Positions 1 through 7,498 of a DNA stretch of 64,000 nt are shown here, one piece after another. Positions within the stretch are counted from its first letter, which is position 1. Every line of letters starts with the position of its first letter. Position numbers and translations under genes: made by a program. This DNA is from Pseudodesulfovibrio indicus. Lineage in GTDB: Bacteria; Desulfobacterota; Desulfovibrionia; Desulfovibrionales; Desulfovibrionaceae. The stretch spans positions 620,001 through 684,000 of the forward strand of contig NZ_CP014206.1 of assembly GCF_001563225.1 (NCBI RefSeq), read 5' to 3'. A model generated the notes under the pieces. The model saw nothing but the letters and a program-made list of their open reading frames with translations. It had not been told where the DNA came from and did not search any database.

Positions 1-1086
1 CCCCTGCTCTTTCTCGCGGCGCTGATCCTCACGGCGGTCCTTGTGGCCGGGTGCGGCAACGACCGTCCCGAGGCGGACGGTTCCGCCGGGAGCTCCCTGC
101 CGGGTTCGGCCCTGGCCGAAGCGGCCCAGGCCGAGGTGGTCACCCCGCCCCGCCCGCCCGCCCCTGGCTCCACCGAGACCTTCGTGGCCCGTTCCGCGGC
201 CCGGCGTTCGTCCCTGACCGGGTTCACCCGCGCCCGCAATGCCATGACCCTGGTCAGCGAGGAATCCGGCCGGGTGCGGCGCGTACTGGCCGACGTGGGC
301 GATACCCTGGACCCGACCGGGCTGTTCGCCGAGCTGGACACCACCTTCATCGAGTTGGACCTGGCCGCCAACCGCGCGGACCAGGAGCGGCTCAAGTCCG
401 ACCTGGATTACAACAAGAAGGAGATGGACCGCTACGAGGCGCTGGTCAAGAACGGCACCGCGCCCCAGTCCACCCTGGACTCCAACGTCCGCGCCCACCA
501 GGCCGCCCTGCAACAGCTGCGGGCCAAGCAGGTGGAGGAGCGGGTGCTGCTGGAGCGGCTCAAGCGGTGCGACCTCTTCGGCCCGGCGGGCTGGAAGGTC
601 GTCACCCGGTACATCGAGCCGGGCGAGTGGATCACCAAGGGCGAGCAGGTGGCCGAGCTGGGCCGGTACGACGTGCTGCTCGTGCCGTTCGCCCTGACCA
701 GCGAGGAATACCGCGCCCTCAAGGACATGGGCGATACCCTGACCCTGCGCCTCACCGACCTGGGCGGTACGGTCCGGGCCAAGGTGGCCCGCGTCTCGCC
801 CGGTTTCGACGCCCAGACGCGCAAGATCAACGTGGACCTGGAGATAGCCGAGGGCGACTTCGAGTTCCGGGGCGGCATCCGCACCGAGTTGGACATCGGC
901 CTGCCCGATCCGGGCGGTGCGGTGCTCGTGCCGCAGTCCGCGCTGGTCAAGGCGTACGAGGAATACTTCCTGATGACCCCGGACAACCAGCGGGTGCGGG
1001 TGGTCCTGCTCGGCGCGGACGACGACCTGCGCCGGGTGACCGGACCGGACGTCCGCCCCGGCGACGTCTTCCTGCTCAACCCCTAG
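1..1086 (+). CDS. RND efflux periplasmic adaptor lipoprotein (5' end outside window)
   Basis: Membrane-fusion (HlyD/AcrA-type) subunit that would link an inner-membrane RND pump to an outer-membrane channel. The frame is open from base 1 and begins inside a hydrophobic signal peptide ending in the lipobox LVAGC (Cys codon at 52-54), so the true start lies upstream of the window and the GTG at 43 is not the start. After a Pro/Ala-rich linker come a biotinyl-lipoyl-like half (VSEESGRVRRVLADVGDTLD), an alpha-hairpin region (about residues 95-185 of the visible part) and a beta-barrel (DVLLVPFALTSEEYRAL). The permease gene starts 13 bases downstream, so the two are an operon. Substrate unknown. 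Confidence 0.85.
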   Translation, partial: PLLFLAALILTAVLVAGCGNDRPEADGSAGSSLPGSALAEAAQAEVVTPPRPPAPGSTETFVARSAARRSSLTGFTRARNAMTLVSEESGRVRRVLADVGDTLDPTGLFAELDTTFIELDLAANRADQERLKSDLDYNKKEMDRYEALVKNGTAPQSTLDSNVRAHQAALQQLRAKQVEERVLLERLKRCDLFGPAGWKVVTRYIEPGEWITKGEQVAELGRYDVLLVPFALTSEEYRALKDMGDTLTLRLTDLGGTVRAKVARVSPGFDAQTRKINVDLEIAEGDFEFRGGIRTELDIGLPDPGGAVLVPQSALVKAYEEYFLMTPDNQRVRVVLLGADDDLRRVTGPDVRPGDVFLLNP

Positions 1087-1099
1087 GACCGGAGCCGCC

Positions 1100-4000
1100 A
1101 TGTCAGACAAAACGCCGGTCCAGCGCCTCATAGGGTTGACTCTGGGGCAGAAGGTCTTCGTCAACCTGATGTTCGTCCTGCTCATGGTCGTGGGCGTGTT
1201 CTGCGTCTTGGACCTGCCCGTGGAGCGCTATCCGGACGTGCGCATGGGCAAGGTGGTCATCTCCGGCTTCCTGCCCGGCGCCAGCCCGGACGAGGTCGAG
1301 ACCCTGGTCACCCGCAAGATCGAGGACGCCCTGGAGGACCTGGAGAACGTGGAGTTCATCCGCTCCCGCTCCTTCCGCCAGCGCTGCTCCATCATGGTCA
1401 AGTTCCTGGACGACACGGACTACGACAGACTGTACGACGAACTGCGCTTCAAGGTGCTGTCCATCCAGAACGACCTGCCCGAGGACATGGACCCCCCGAC
1501 CTTCACCGTCATTCGGGTCTCGGAGTGGCTTCCGGTCCTGTCCGTGAACCTGCTCGGCGATCGCTCCAACCGCGCCCTGAGCCTCATGGCCGACGAGTTG
1601 AAGCTGCCGTTGCAGTCCATCCCGGGGGTCAAGGAAGTGCAGGTGGACGGCGAGTATTCGCGCGAGTTCCACGTGGCCCTGGACCCGGCCAAGATGATGC
1701 GCCTCGGCGTGACCTTCGACCAGGTGGGCCAGGCGCTGCAAGGGGCCAACGTATCGGTCCCGGCGGGCGATTTCATCAGCGATTCCGGTGAATACGTCAT
1801 CGTGGTGGACCAGAAGTTCCGGTCCCGCGAGGAGGTCGCCCGGACCATCGTGCGGCGCGACCTGGACGGCTCCTTCGTGACCGTGCGCGACGTGCTCAGC
1901 GAGGCGGGCATGAACTACCGCGACCCGTTCGTGATCTCCTCGGTCAACGGCATGGACGCGGTTTCGATCAAGGTCCTCAAGACCCCGGAGGGCAACGCCC
2001 TGGACATCGGGGCCGAGGTCGAGAAGGTGGTCGCCGCCTTCAAGCCGGTGCTGGACAAGGAAGGGGTCCAGGCCGTGTTCACCCAGGACCAGCGGATCAA
2101 CATCCGCGAGAACATCAACACGCTGGGCTCCAACCTGCTGGTGGGCATCATCCTGGTCTGCGGCTGCATCTGGCTGGTCATGGGGTTCCGCAACGCCATG
2201 CTGACCACCGTGGGCGTGCCGTTCTCCTTCCTGGTGACCATGATCATCATGTGGATCACCGGCAACTCCATCAACGAGATCACCCTCTTTTCCTTTGTCC
2301 TGGTCAGCGGCATCATCGTGGACGACGCCATCGTGGTGGTCGAGAACGTCTACCGCCACGTGCAGGACGGCAAGGACCTCAAGGACGCCGTGGTGGACGG
2401 CACCGCCGAGGTCTTCCTGCCGGTCCTGGCCGCCACCTCCACCACCGTGGCCGCGTTTCTGCCCATGTTGATCATGACCGGGTCCACCGGGGAGTTCTTC
2501 GCCCTGGTGCCCAAGGCGGTCTCCTTTGCCATCATTGCCTCGCTCATCGAGTGCCTGTTCATCCTGCCGCCCCACTTTCTGGACTGGCCGGGCGCGAACA
2601 GGCTGCGCGAGCAGGCCGAGGCGCACCTCAAGGCGCGCGATCCCCGGTTCCTGACCGCCCTGAAGCGCTGGACCGACGCCACCCTGCAACTCTCCATGCG
2701 CCACAAGTGGAAAACGCTCAGCGTGGTCGGCCTCGCCTTCGTGGTGGCCGTGGTCATGCTCGGCGTGTCCGTGGCCGGGGTCATGCCGCTCTTGCGCATC
2801 AAGTTCTTCCCCGACGAATACACCCTCTACTACGTGTCCATGGAAGGGCCGGTGGGCACGGACGTCCAGGCCTCGTCGGCCAAGGCCAAGGAGGTCTCCA
2901 AGGCGCTGCTGGCGCTCGGCCCCGGGACCACCAAGGCGTGCTCCAGCCTGGGCGGCATGGACATCAACGAGGACTACGAAAACGTGTTCGGCTCCAACCG
3001 GGCCATCACCATCGTGGAGCTGCCCCGCCAGGGGGAACAGCAATTCGTGGAAAACCCGGACAATGATCCGCAGCTCCTGCTCGACGTCATCCGGCGCAAA
3101 CTCGAACCGTTCGCCCAGGGCGGCTGGCGGCTGCGCGTCTGGCCCGAGCAGGGCGGCCCGCCGTCGGGCAAGGACGTGAACATCCGGGTGCTCGGCCCGG
3201 ACCAGGACGCGGTCCTGGCCCTGGAGAGCAACGTCTTCAGCTGGATCAAGGCGAACCCGAAGCTCGCCCCGCATCTCATCGACCTGGCCACGGACACGGG
3301 CACGGACAACCGGGTCTTCCGGTTCATCCCCAACCAGGAGCGCATCGCCGAGTACGGGCTGACGCCCGCCCAGGTGGTGGCCCTGGCCGGCGGCCTGCTG
3401 GACGGCCGGTTCGTGGGCAAGTTCCGGGCCGCGGACGAGGACGTGGACCTGCGGATGAAGATCGACAAGCGGTTCCTGCGCGAACCCGAGGACGCCCTGG
3501 ACATCCCGGTGCTGGAGAACGCCTCCGGGCCGGTGCGCGTGGGCGACCTGGTGCGCGTGGAGACCTACCGCGAGCCGGGCCAGCTCAACCGGTTCCAGGG
3601 CCAGCGCGCCGTGACCCTGACCGCCAACATCCGCGAGGGCGCGCCGGTCAGCGCGGCCATGGTGGTCCACGACGTCAAGGCGTACTACGAGTCCATCCAG
3701 GACCGGTACCCCGGGGCCACCATCAGCTTCGCCGGGGAGTACGAGTCCACGGGCCGCTCCTTCACCTCGCTGATGTACGCCTTCCTCATCGCCATCCTGG
3801 TCATGTACACGATCCTGGCCTGCCAGTTCCAATCCTACGTCCAGCCGGTGATCATCCTGTCCGCCGTGGCCTTCGCCCTGATCGGCGTGGTCTTCGGCAC
3901 CTTCCTGACCCGCTCCCTGTTCACGGTCAACAGCTTCATCGCCACCGTGGGCGTGGCCGGCGTGGTGGTCAACGACTCCCTGGTGCTCATCGACTTCATC

Positions 4001-4312
4001 AACCGGCTCTACGCCCAGGGCTATTCCCGGTCCGAGGCCGTGCGCGAGGGGGTCCGGGTCCGGCTGCGGCCCATCCTGCTGACCACCCTGACCACCACCC
4101 TCGGGCTGCTGCCCATGGCGCTCGGCATCCCCTACTACTCCGTGGTCTGGGGAACCATGGCCACGACCTTCGTCACCGGCCTGTGCGTGGCCACCACCAT
4201 GACCCTGCTGGTCATGCCCATCATGTGGAACCTGCTCATGCGCCGCCGGGAACGCAAGGAGGCCAAAAGGCGCCCTGCTGCCGGACCGGTCGCGGCAGGA
4301 AATGAAAACTAG
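1100..4312 (+). CDS. RND efflux permease (AcrB/MdtB-like)
   Basis: Inner-membrane proton-driven efflux pump of 1070 aa, normal length for the family. It has the usual duplicated architecture: TM1 near residues 18-38, a large periplasmic porter loop, a TM bundle around residues 345-550, a second porter loop, and a final TM bundle from about residue 890. The intramembrane acidic pair expected for proton relay is visible in GIIVDDAIVVVENV (about residues 405-418). The upstream adaptor supplies the periplasmic partner; no outer-membrane factor is visible on this side, so it may precede the window. A strong hairpin terminator follows. Drug or metal specificity cannot be read from the sequence. Confidence 0.93.
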   Translation: MSDKTPVQRLIGLTLGQKVFVNLMFVLLMVVGVFCVLDLPVERYPDVRMGKVVISGFLPGASPDEVETLVTRKIEDALEDLENVEFIRSRSFRQRCSIMVKFLDDTDYDRLYDELRFKVLSIQNDLPEDMDPPTFTVIRVSEWLPVLSVNLLGDRSNRALSLMADELKLPLQSIPGVKEVQVDGEYSREFHVALDPAKMMRLGVTFDQVGQALQGANVSVPAGDFISDSGEYVIVVDQKFRSREEVARTIVRRDLDGSFVTVRDVLSEAGMNYRDPFVISSVNGMDAVSIKVLKTPEGNALDIGAEVEKVVAAFKPVLDKEGVQAVFTQDQRINIRENINTLGSNLLVGIILVCGCIWLVMGFRNAMLTTVGVPFSFLVTMIIMWITGNSINEITLFSFVLVSGIIVDDAIVVVENVYRHVQDGKDLKDAVVDGTAEVFLPVLAATSTTVAAFLPMLIMTGSTGEFFALVPKAVSFAIIASLIECLFILPPHFLDWPGANRLREQAEAHLKARDPRFLTALKRWTDATLQLSMRHKWKTLSVVGLAFVVAVVMLGVSVAGVMPLLRIKFFPDEYTLYYVSMEGPVGTDVQASSAKAKEVSKALLALGPGTTKACSSLGGMDINEDYENVFGSNRAITIVELPRQGEQQFVENPDNDPQLLLDVIRRKLEPFAQGGWRLRVWPEQGGPPSGKDVNIRVLGPDQDAVLALESNVFSWIKANPKLAPHLIDLATDTGTDNRVFRFIPNQERIAEYGLTPAQVVALAGGLLDGRFVGKFRAADEDVDLRMKIDKRFLREPEDALDIPVLENASGPVRVGDLVRVETYREPGQLNRFQGQRAVTLTANIREGAPVSAAMVVHDVKAYYESIQDRYPGATISFAGEYESTGRSFTSLMYAFLIAILVMYTILACQFQSYVQPVIILSAVAFALIGVVFGTFLTRSLFTVNSFIATVGVAGVVVNDSLVLIDFINRLYAQGYSRSEAVREGVRVRLRPILLTTLTTTLGLLPMALGIPYYSVVWGTMATTFVTGLCVATTMTLLVMPIMWNLLMRRRERKEAKRRPAAGPVAAGNEN

Positions 4313-4340
4313 AAAAAGTCTAGATATATTCTAGAAACCA

Positions 4341-4375
4341 GCCGCACCTCCCGTCAGACGGGAGGTGCGGCCTTT
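4341..4375 (+). terminator. Rho-independent-type terminator after the RND operon
   Basis: A perfect 14-bp stem (4341-4354 with 4358-4371, arm GCCGCACCTCCCGT) with a 3-nt loop, followed by CTTTCC. It lies 28 bases after the permease stop and fits the end of the adaptor-permease transcript. Confidence 0.8.
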
Positions 4376-4572
4376 CCGTGCTGCGCCGGAAATCGCGTCT
4401 GGCCCCTTTTCGCCGCCAGCCGGGTCCGTGGGCCCGGTTCGGATCGGAAAATGCGTTTCCAGGCATTTCTGAAGGCAAAAACGGGGTTGCCCGCCGGTTG
4501 TGCCCTCCGATGTTGCGTGGTTGTGCGGGTCAGGATAGTCTGTGGGCCAAACAGCATAGCCAAGGAGCCGAC

Positions 4573-5373
4573 ATGGCCGCTTTCCCGCCCGTCACCCTGC
4601 TGGTCCGAAACATCGAGAAATCCGCCGCGTTCTACGCAAAGGCCCTGGGGTTCGAGCTGGCCTGGAACGGGCTGCTCATGGGGCCGTACGGCCAGTCCCT
4701 GCGGTTGGCCGAGGCCCGCGAAGCCACGTCCGGCGGGTGCGTGGTCGTCACCCTGGAGGTGGTGGACGTGGACCGGGCCGTGAACGGTATCCTGGACAAC
4801 GGCGGCGGCCGGGCCGAAAAGCTCCTGGGCGACCGCCCCCTCTACCTCGGCCCGGACGGCGAGATGCTCGCCCTGGCCGGGCGCGGCCTGCCCGGCGCGG
4901 AACGGGTCAGGCTCGTGGTCTACGATTTCGACGGGGTCATGACCGACAACCGGGTCATCACCGACCAGGCAGGGAACGAATCCGTGCGCGCCAATCGCAG
5001 CGACGGGCTGGGCGTGAACCTGATCCGCGACCTCGGCATCGAACAGGTCATCCTCTCCACCGAGGTCAATCCCGTGGTCAAGGCCCGGGCCGACAAGATC
5101 GGCCTCGAAGCCGTCCACGGCATCCGCGACAAGGGGTCCGCCCTGCTCAACCTCGCCGAAAAACACCACATCTCCCTGAGCGAGGTGCTGTTCATCGGCA
5201 ACGACGTCAACGACGCCGACGCCATGGGCTATGCGGGCTTCAAGGTGGCCCCCGCCGACGCCCACCCCGCCATCCTCGCCCTGGCCGACTACGTCACCAC
5301 CGCCCCCGGCGGCCACGGCGTGGTCCGCGAACTCGCAGACGTCCTTACCGCCGCCAGGGGGCGGGCTACTTAG
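4573..5373 (+). CDS. VOC (glyoxalase-like) domain fused to KdsC-type HAD phosphatase
   Basis: 266 aa from the ATG at 4573, chosen because AAGGAG lies 6 bases upstream; the open frame extends further 5' without a ribosome site. Residues 1 to about 105 resemble a VOC/glyoxalase module (VTLLVRNIEKSAAFYAKALGFE). Residues about 112-262 resemble KdsC and the C-terminal HAD domain of CMP-sialate synthetases: motif I YDFDGVMTDN with both Asp residues, a Ser in motif II (ILSTE), Lys in RDKG, and motif IV GNDVNDADAM, ending in GGHGVVREL. KdsC-type enzymes hydrolyse KDO-8-phosphate or related sugar-acid phosphates. The substrate and the role of the VOC half are unknown. No KDO or sialic-acid gene is adjacent. 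Confidence 0.8.
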   Translation: MAAFPPVTLLVRNIEKSAAFYAKALGFELAWNGLLMGPYGQSLRLAEAREATSGGCVVVTLEVVDVDRAVNGILDNGGGRAEKLLGDRPLYLGPDGEMLALAGRGLPGAERVRLVVYDFDGVMTDNRVITDQAGNESVRANRSDGLGVNLIRDLGIEQVILSTEVNPVVKARADKIGLEAVHGIRDKGSALLNLAEKHHISLSEVLFIGNDVNDADAMGYAGFKVAPADAHPAILALADYVTTAPGGHGVVRELADVLTAARGRAT

Positions 5374-5382
5374 GAGGCGGCT

Positions 5383-5490
5383 TTCACACCCCGCCCTCCT
5401 GTCCGAAGGCCCTCCCCTGGAACGTTGTTGAGGCGCAGCCTCAAACAGTGGCTCCCGCTTACCCCGACGTCTCACCCCAAGGCCCTCTTC
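5383..5490 (+). repeat. Intergenic repeat, second family (copy 1)
   Basis: Within the 280-base gap between 5373 and 5654. It matches, in opposite orientation, the stretch around 52485-52610. Shared pieces include ACCCCG, AAGGCCCTC, GGAACGT, a small hairpin TTGAGGC-GCA-GCCTCAA (5429-5445), CAAACAG, GGCTC and a second AAGGCCC. The rest of the gap (to about 5600) is pyrimidine-rich with no gene seen. Confidence 0.6.
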
Positions 5491-5653
5491 TCTTCTGCAC
5501 TCCTGCACTCCTTCCTCCCCCATACCCCCCCAAAAAGCGCCTGCGGGCCGCAGCCCGCCCCCACCCCCTCATCATTCTCTGGACTTTTTCAAAACGATCG
5601 GTCTATGTGAAAAAATGAACGAAGGGGGCGCAGGATCACTGCAGGAGCCGGAC

Positions 5654-7078
5654 ATGTCTGAATCATCATACGAAAACATCTGCATCTTCCACATCCTCGA
5701 CGGATTGCGGGAGGGCCTCTCCCATTTCTCCCCGCCGAGCCGCGCGGCCGTGGTCTACGCCGTGCGCCCGGACTCGCCCCCGCGTATCTGCGACCCCCAG
5801 GGCCTCCTCGAAGGCCACGAGCCCAAGCTCCGGGACTACTATCTCTATTCCAGCCGCTGGCGCGGCAAGAAGCTCCCCACCGACGGAATGCGGGTCATCC
5901 CGCAGGACGAGGCCGGGCTGGACCTGTCGGGCCTGATCACCCTGGGCGCGCGCTCTCCCGCCGTGGCCTACCAGATGTGGTTCACGGAGGAGCACCCGGA
6001 CATGTGCTCCCTCGGCCCCACCCGCTGCTGGCTGGAGTACGCCGCCGAGATGCTCTCCCAGGGGTTCGCCTCGGGCAGTGTCCAGGGGCTGGACACCGCC
6101 GGTTTCCTGCTCCAGCACTGCGCCATCCACGCGGTCCGCGACTTCATCGTGGACGAGCGTTCGCGGCTGGGTTGGCTGGACACCCACATCCGGGTCTATC
6201 CCTTCCTGGACGCGATCATCGGGGTCTCCTCGACCAAGGAGGAAGGGGCCTGGCCGCGCGGGCGCATCGTGGTGGTCGAGCCGAGCCAGCTGGGGGAGGT
6301 CCGGTTCGTCTGCCGGTTCCCGCAGAACGAGCAGCCGCAGCTGGTGAACATCAAGCACGTGCGCAAGCTCTTGCAGGCCGTGGAGGACTCGGGCCGGGTG
6401 CTGGTCTCGGACGGGACCTCGGTGCACGGCATCGCCGTGGGCCCCATGCCCGGGGCGTACCTGGCCGCCCAGTTCTCCGGCACCCACGGGTTCCTGTGGA
6501 TCCGCGAGGACATGGTCTGCAGCTTCTCCAACGGCCGGTTCCATTCCGGCAACCTGCTGGCCAACCTGGTCCAGTTCGAGGAGCAGCTGCTGGAGACGGA
6601 CATGACCATGCAGAAGCAGAACGACCTGTTCAAGATCGTGACCAAGATCGTCAACCGGGTGCGCGACCGCAAGCACGGCTGCACGTTGGTGGTGGACATG
6701 GGCCGCGAATCATTGGAGATGTCCGGCCAGCATTTCGTGGAGCCCCCGGACCTGCGGGACAGCAGCCAGCTCAAGCTCGCCTGCTCCCTGGCCAAGCTGG
6801 ACGGGGCGCTGCACATCGGCCGCGACCTGCGGTTGCACGGCTTCGGCTGCCTCATGGACGGGCGCAGCGTGCCGGGCGAGAACCGGGCCAGGGGCGCGCG
6901 CTTCAACTCCGCCCTGCGCTTCACCGCCGAGCACGACGACCTGGTGGTCGTGGTGGTCTCCGCCGACCGGCCCGTCTCGATCATCAAGAACGGCGTGGAG
7001 CTGACCGCCCTTTGCCACTTCCAGCAGATCTGCGGCCTGCGCCGCCCGCCGCTGCTGGCCGAGTGGCTCATGAACTAG
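5654..7078 (+). CDS. Divergent DisA-like diadenylate cyclase (DAC) domain protein
   Basis: 474 aa from the ATG at 5654, which has CAGGAG 6 bases upstream; an ATG at 5615 in frame has a poorer context. Residues 1 to about 300 are an unrecognised, possibly sensory, N-terminal region. From about residue 325 the sequence follows the DisA_N/DAC fold: LFKIVTKIVNRV, the DGA motif (LDGALHIGRDLRLHGFGCLM, DGA at about 383-385) and a strand-rich end (DDLVVVVVSADRPVSIIKNGVE). Canonical enzymes carry GTRHRAA before that last block; here it reads GARFNSA (about 414-420), so His and the second Arg are replaced. It may be a variant c-di-AMP synthase or a binding-only relative. No membrane segment is seen. 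Confidence 0.7.
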   Translation: MSESSYENICIFHILDGLREGLSHFSPPSRAAVVYAVRPDSPPRICDPQGLLEGHEPKLRDYYLYSSRWRGKKLPTDGMRVIPQDEAGLDLSGLITLGARSPAVAYQMWFTEEHPDMCSLGPTRCWLEYAAEMLSQGFASGSVQGLDTAGFLLQHCAIHAVRDFIVDERSRLGWLDTHIRVYPFLDAIIGVSSTKEEGAWPRGRIVVVEPSQLGEVRFVCRFPQNEQPQLVNIKHVRKLLQAVEDSGRVLVSDGTSVHGIAVGPMPGAYLAAQFSGTHGFLWIREDMVCSFSNGRFHSGNLLANLVQFEEQLLETDMTMQKQNDLFKIVTKIVNRVRDRKHGCTLVVDMGRESLEMSGQHFVEPPDLRDSSQLKLACSLAKLDGALHIGRDLRLHGFGCLMDGRSVPGENRARGARFNSALRFTAEHDDLVVVVVSADRPVSIIKNGVELTALCHFQQICGLRRPPLLAEWLMN

Positions 7079-7092
7079 GGCGCTCCCGGCAC

Positions 7093-7320
7093 ATGCGCAC
7101 CGACTGGCTCACCGACCCGCTGTTCCTGGCCCTGGCCCTGCCCGCCCTGGCCGCGTCCGGCCTGCTGGTCCAGATGGTCCTCTCCCTGTTCCGCTGCTGC
7201 GCGGCCTTCAAGCTTAGGGGCCGCGCGGTGCAGCTCAAGTGGTGGATGATCCCCGCCACCTCGGCCCTCTGCGGCCTGCTCTGGCTCCTCGCCGCCCTCT
7301 CCGTGGTCTACACTTCCTGA
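7093..7320 (+). CDS. Small two-TM membrane protein
   Basis: 75 aa, starting with ATG 14 bases after the stop of the DAC-domain gene, so probably cotranscribed. Two hydrophobic segments (LFLALALPALAASGLLVQMV and MIPATSALCGLLWLLAALSV) flank a basic cytoplasmic or periplasmic loop with adjacent Cys residues (RCCAAFKLRGRAVQLKWW). No family recognised; codon use is like its neighbours. It could be a partner of the DAC-domain protein, but only position suggests this. Confidence 0.6.
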   Translation: MRTDWLTDPLFLALALPALAASGLLVQMVLSLFRCCAAFKLRGRAVQLKWWMIPATSALCGLLWLLAALSVVYTS

Positions 7321-7333
7321 CGGTTGCACCTGT

Positions 7334-7348
7334 TGGTAATCATTATGA
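7334..7348. promoter_or_regulatory. Fur-box-like inverted repeat
   Basis: TGGTAATCATTATGA matches 13 of 15 positions of the 7-1-7 Fur consensus TGATAATnATTATCA. It lies 150 bases upstream of the chemoreceptor gene and just after a stop codon. It is AT-rich in a GC-rich surrounding. Candidate only. Confidence 0.35.
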
Positions 7349-7399
7349 TTCTCGATGTAACACAAACGTCGTGCTCATTTAACGCGACCGTTACTCTCC

Positions 7400-7416
7400 T
7401 GTAACAAATCGGGCTA
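7400..7416 (+). promoter_or_regulatory. Motif shared by the chemoreceptor and CheR upstream regions
   Basis: TGTAACAAATCGGGCTA, ending 82 bases before the chemoreceptor ATG. A 16/17 match (61570-61586) ends 77 bases before the CheR ATG. GTTAC-N6-GTAAC forms an inverted repeat at its left edge. It may be a shared promoter or regulator site; the sigma factor is not identified. Confidence 0.35.
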
Positions 7417-7498
7417 TTCAAAACGGCTTGCGCGGTTACGGTTTCCCCTCACCAGATTGTAAACGGCGCGGCGGCGTCGGTTCGGAAGAGGGGAGACC

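Noticed and set aside
1103-3832. A 909-residue open frame on the minus strand opposite the RND permease
   Set aside because: It is antisense to a clear pump gene; its His/Gly/Asp-rich composition is the mirror of GC-rich codons and shows no family.
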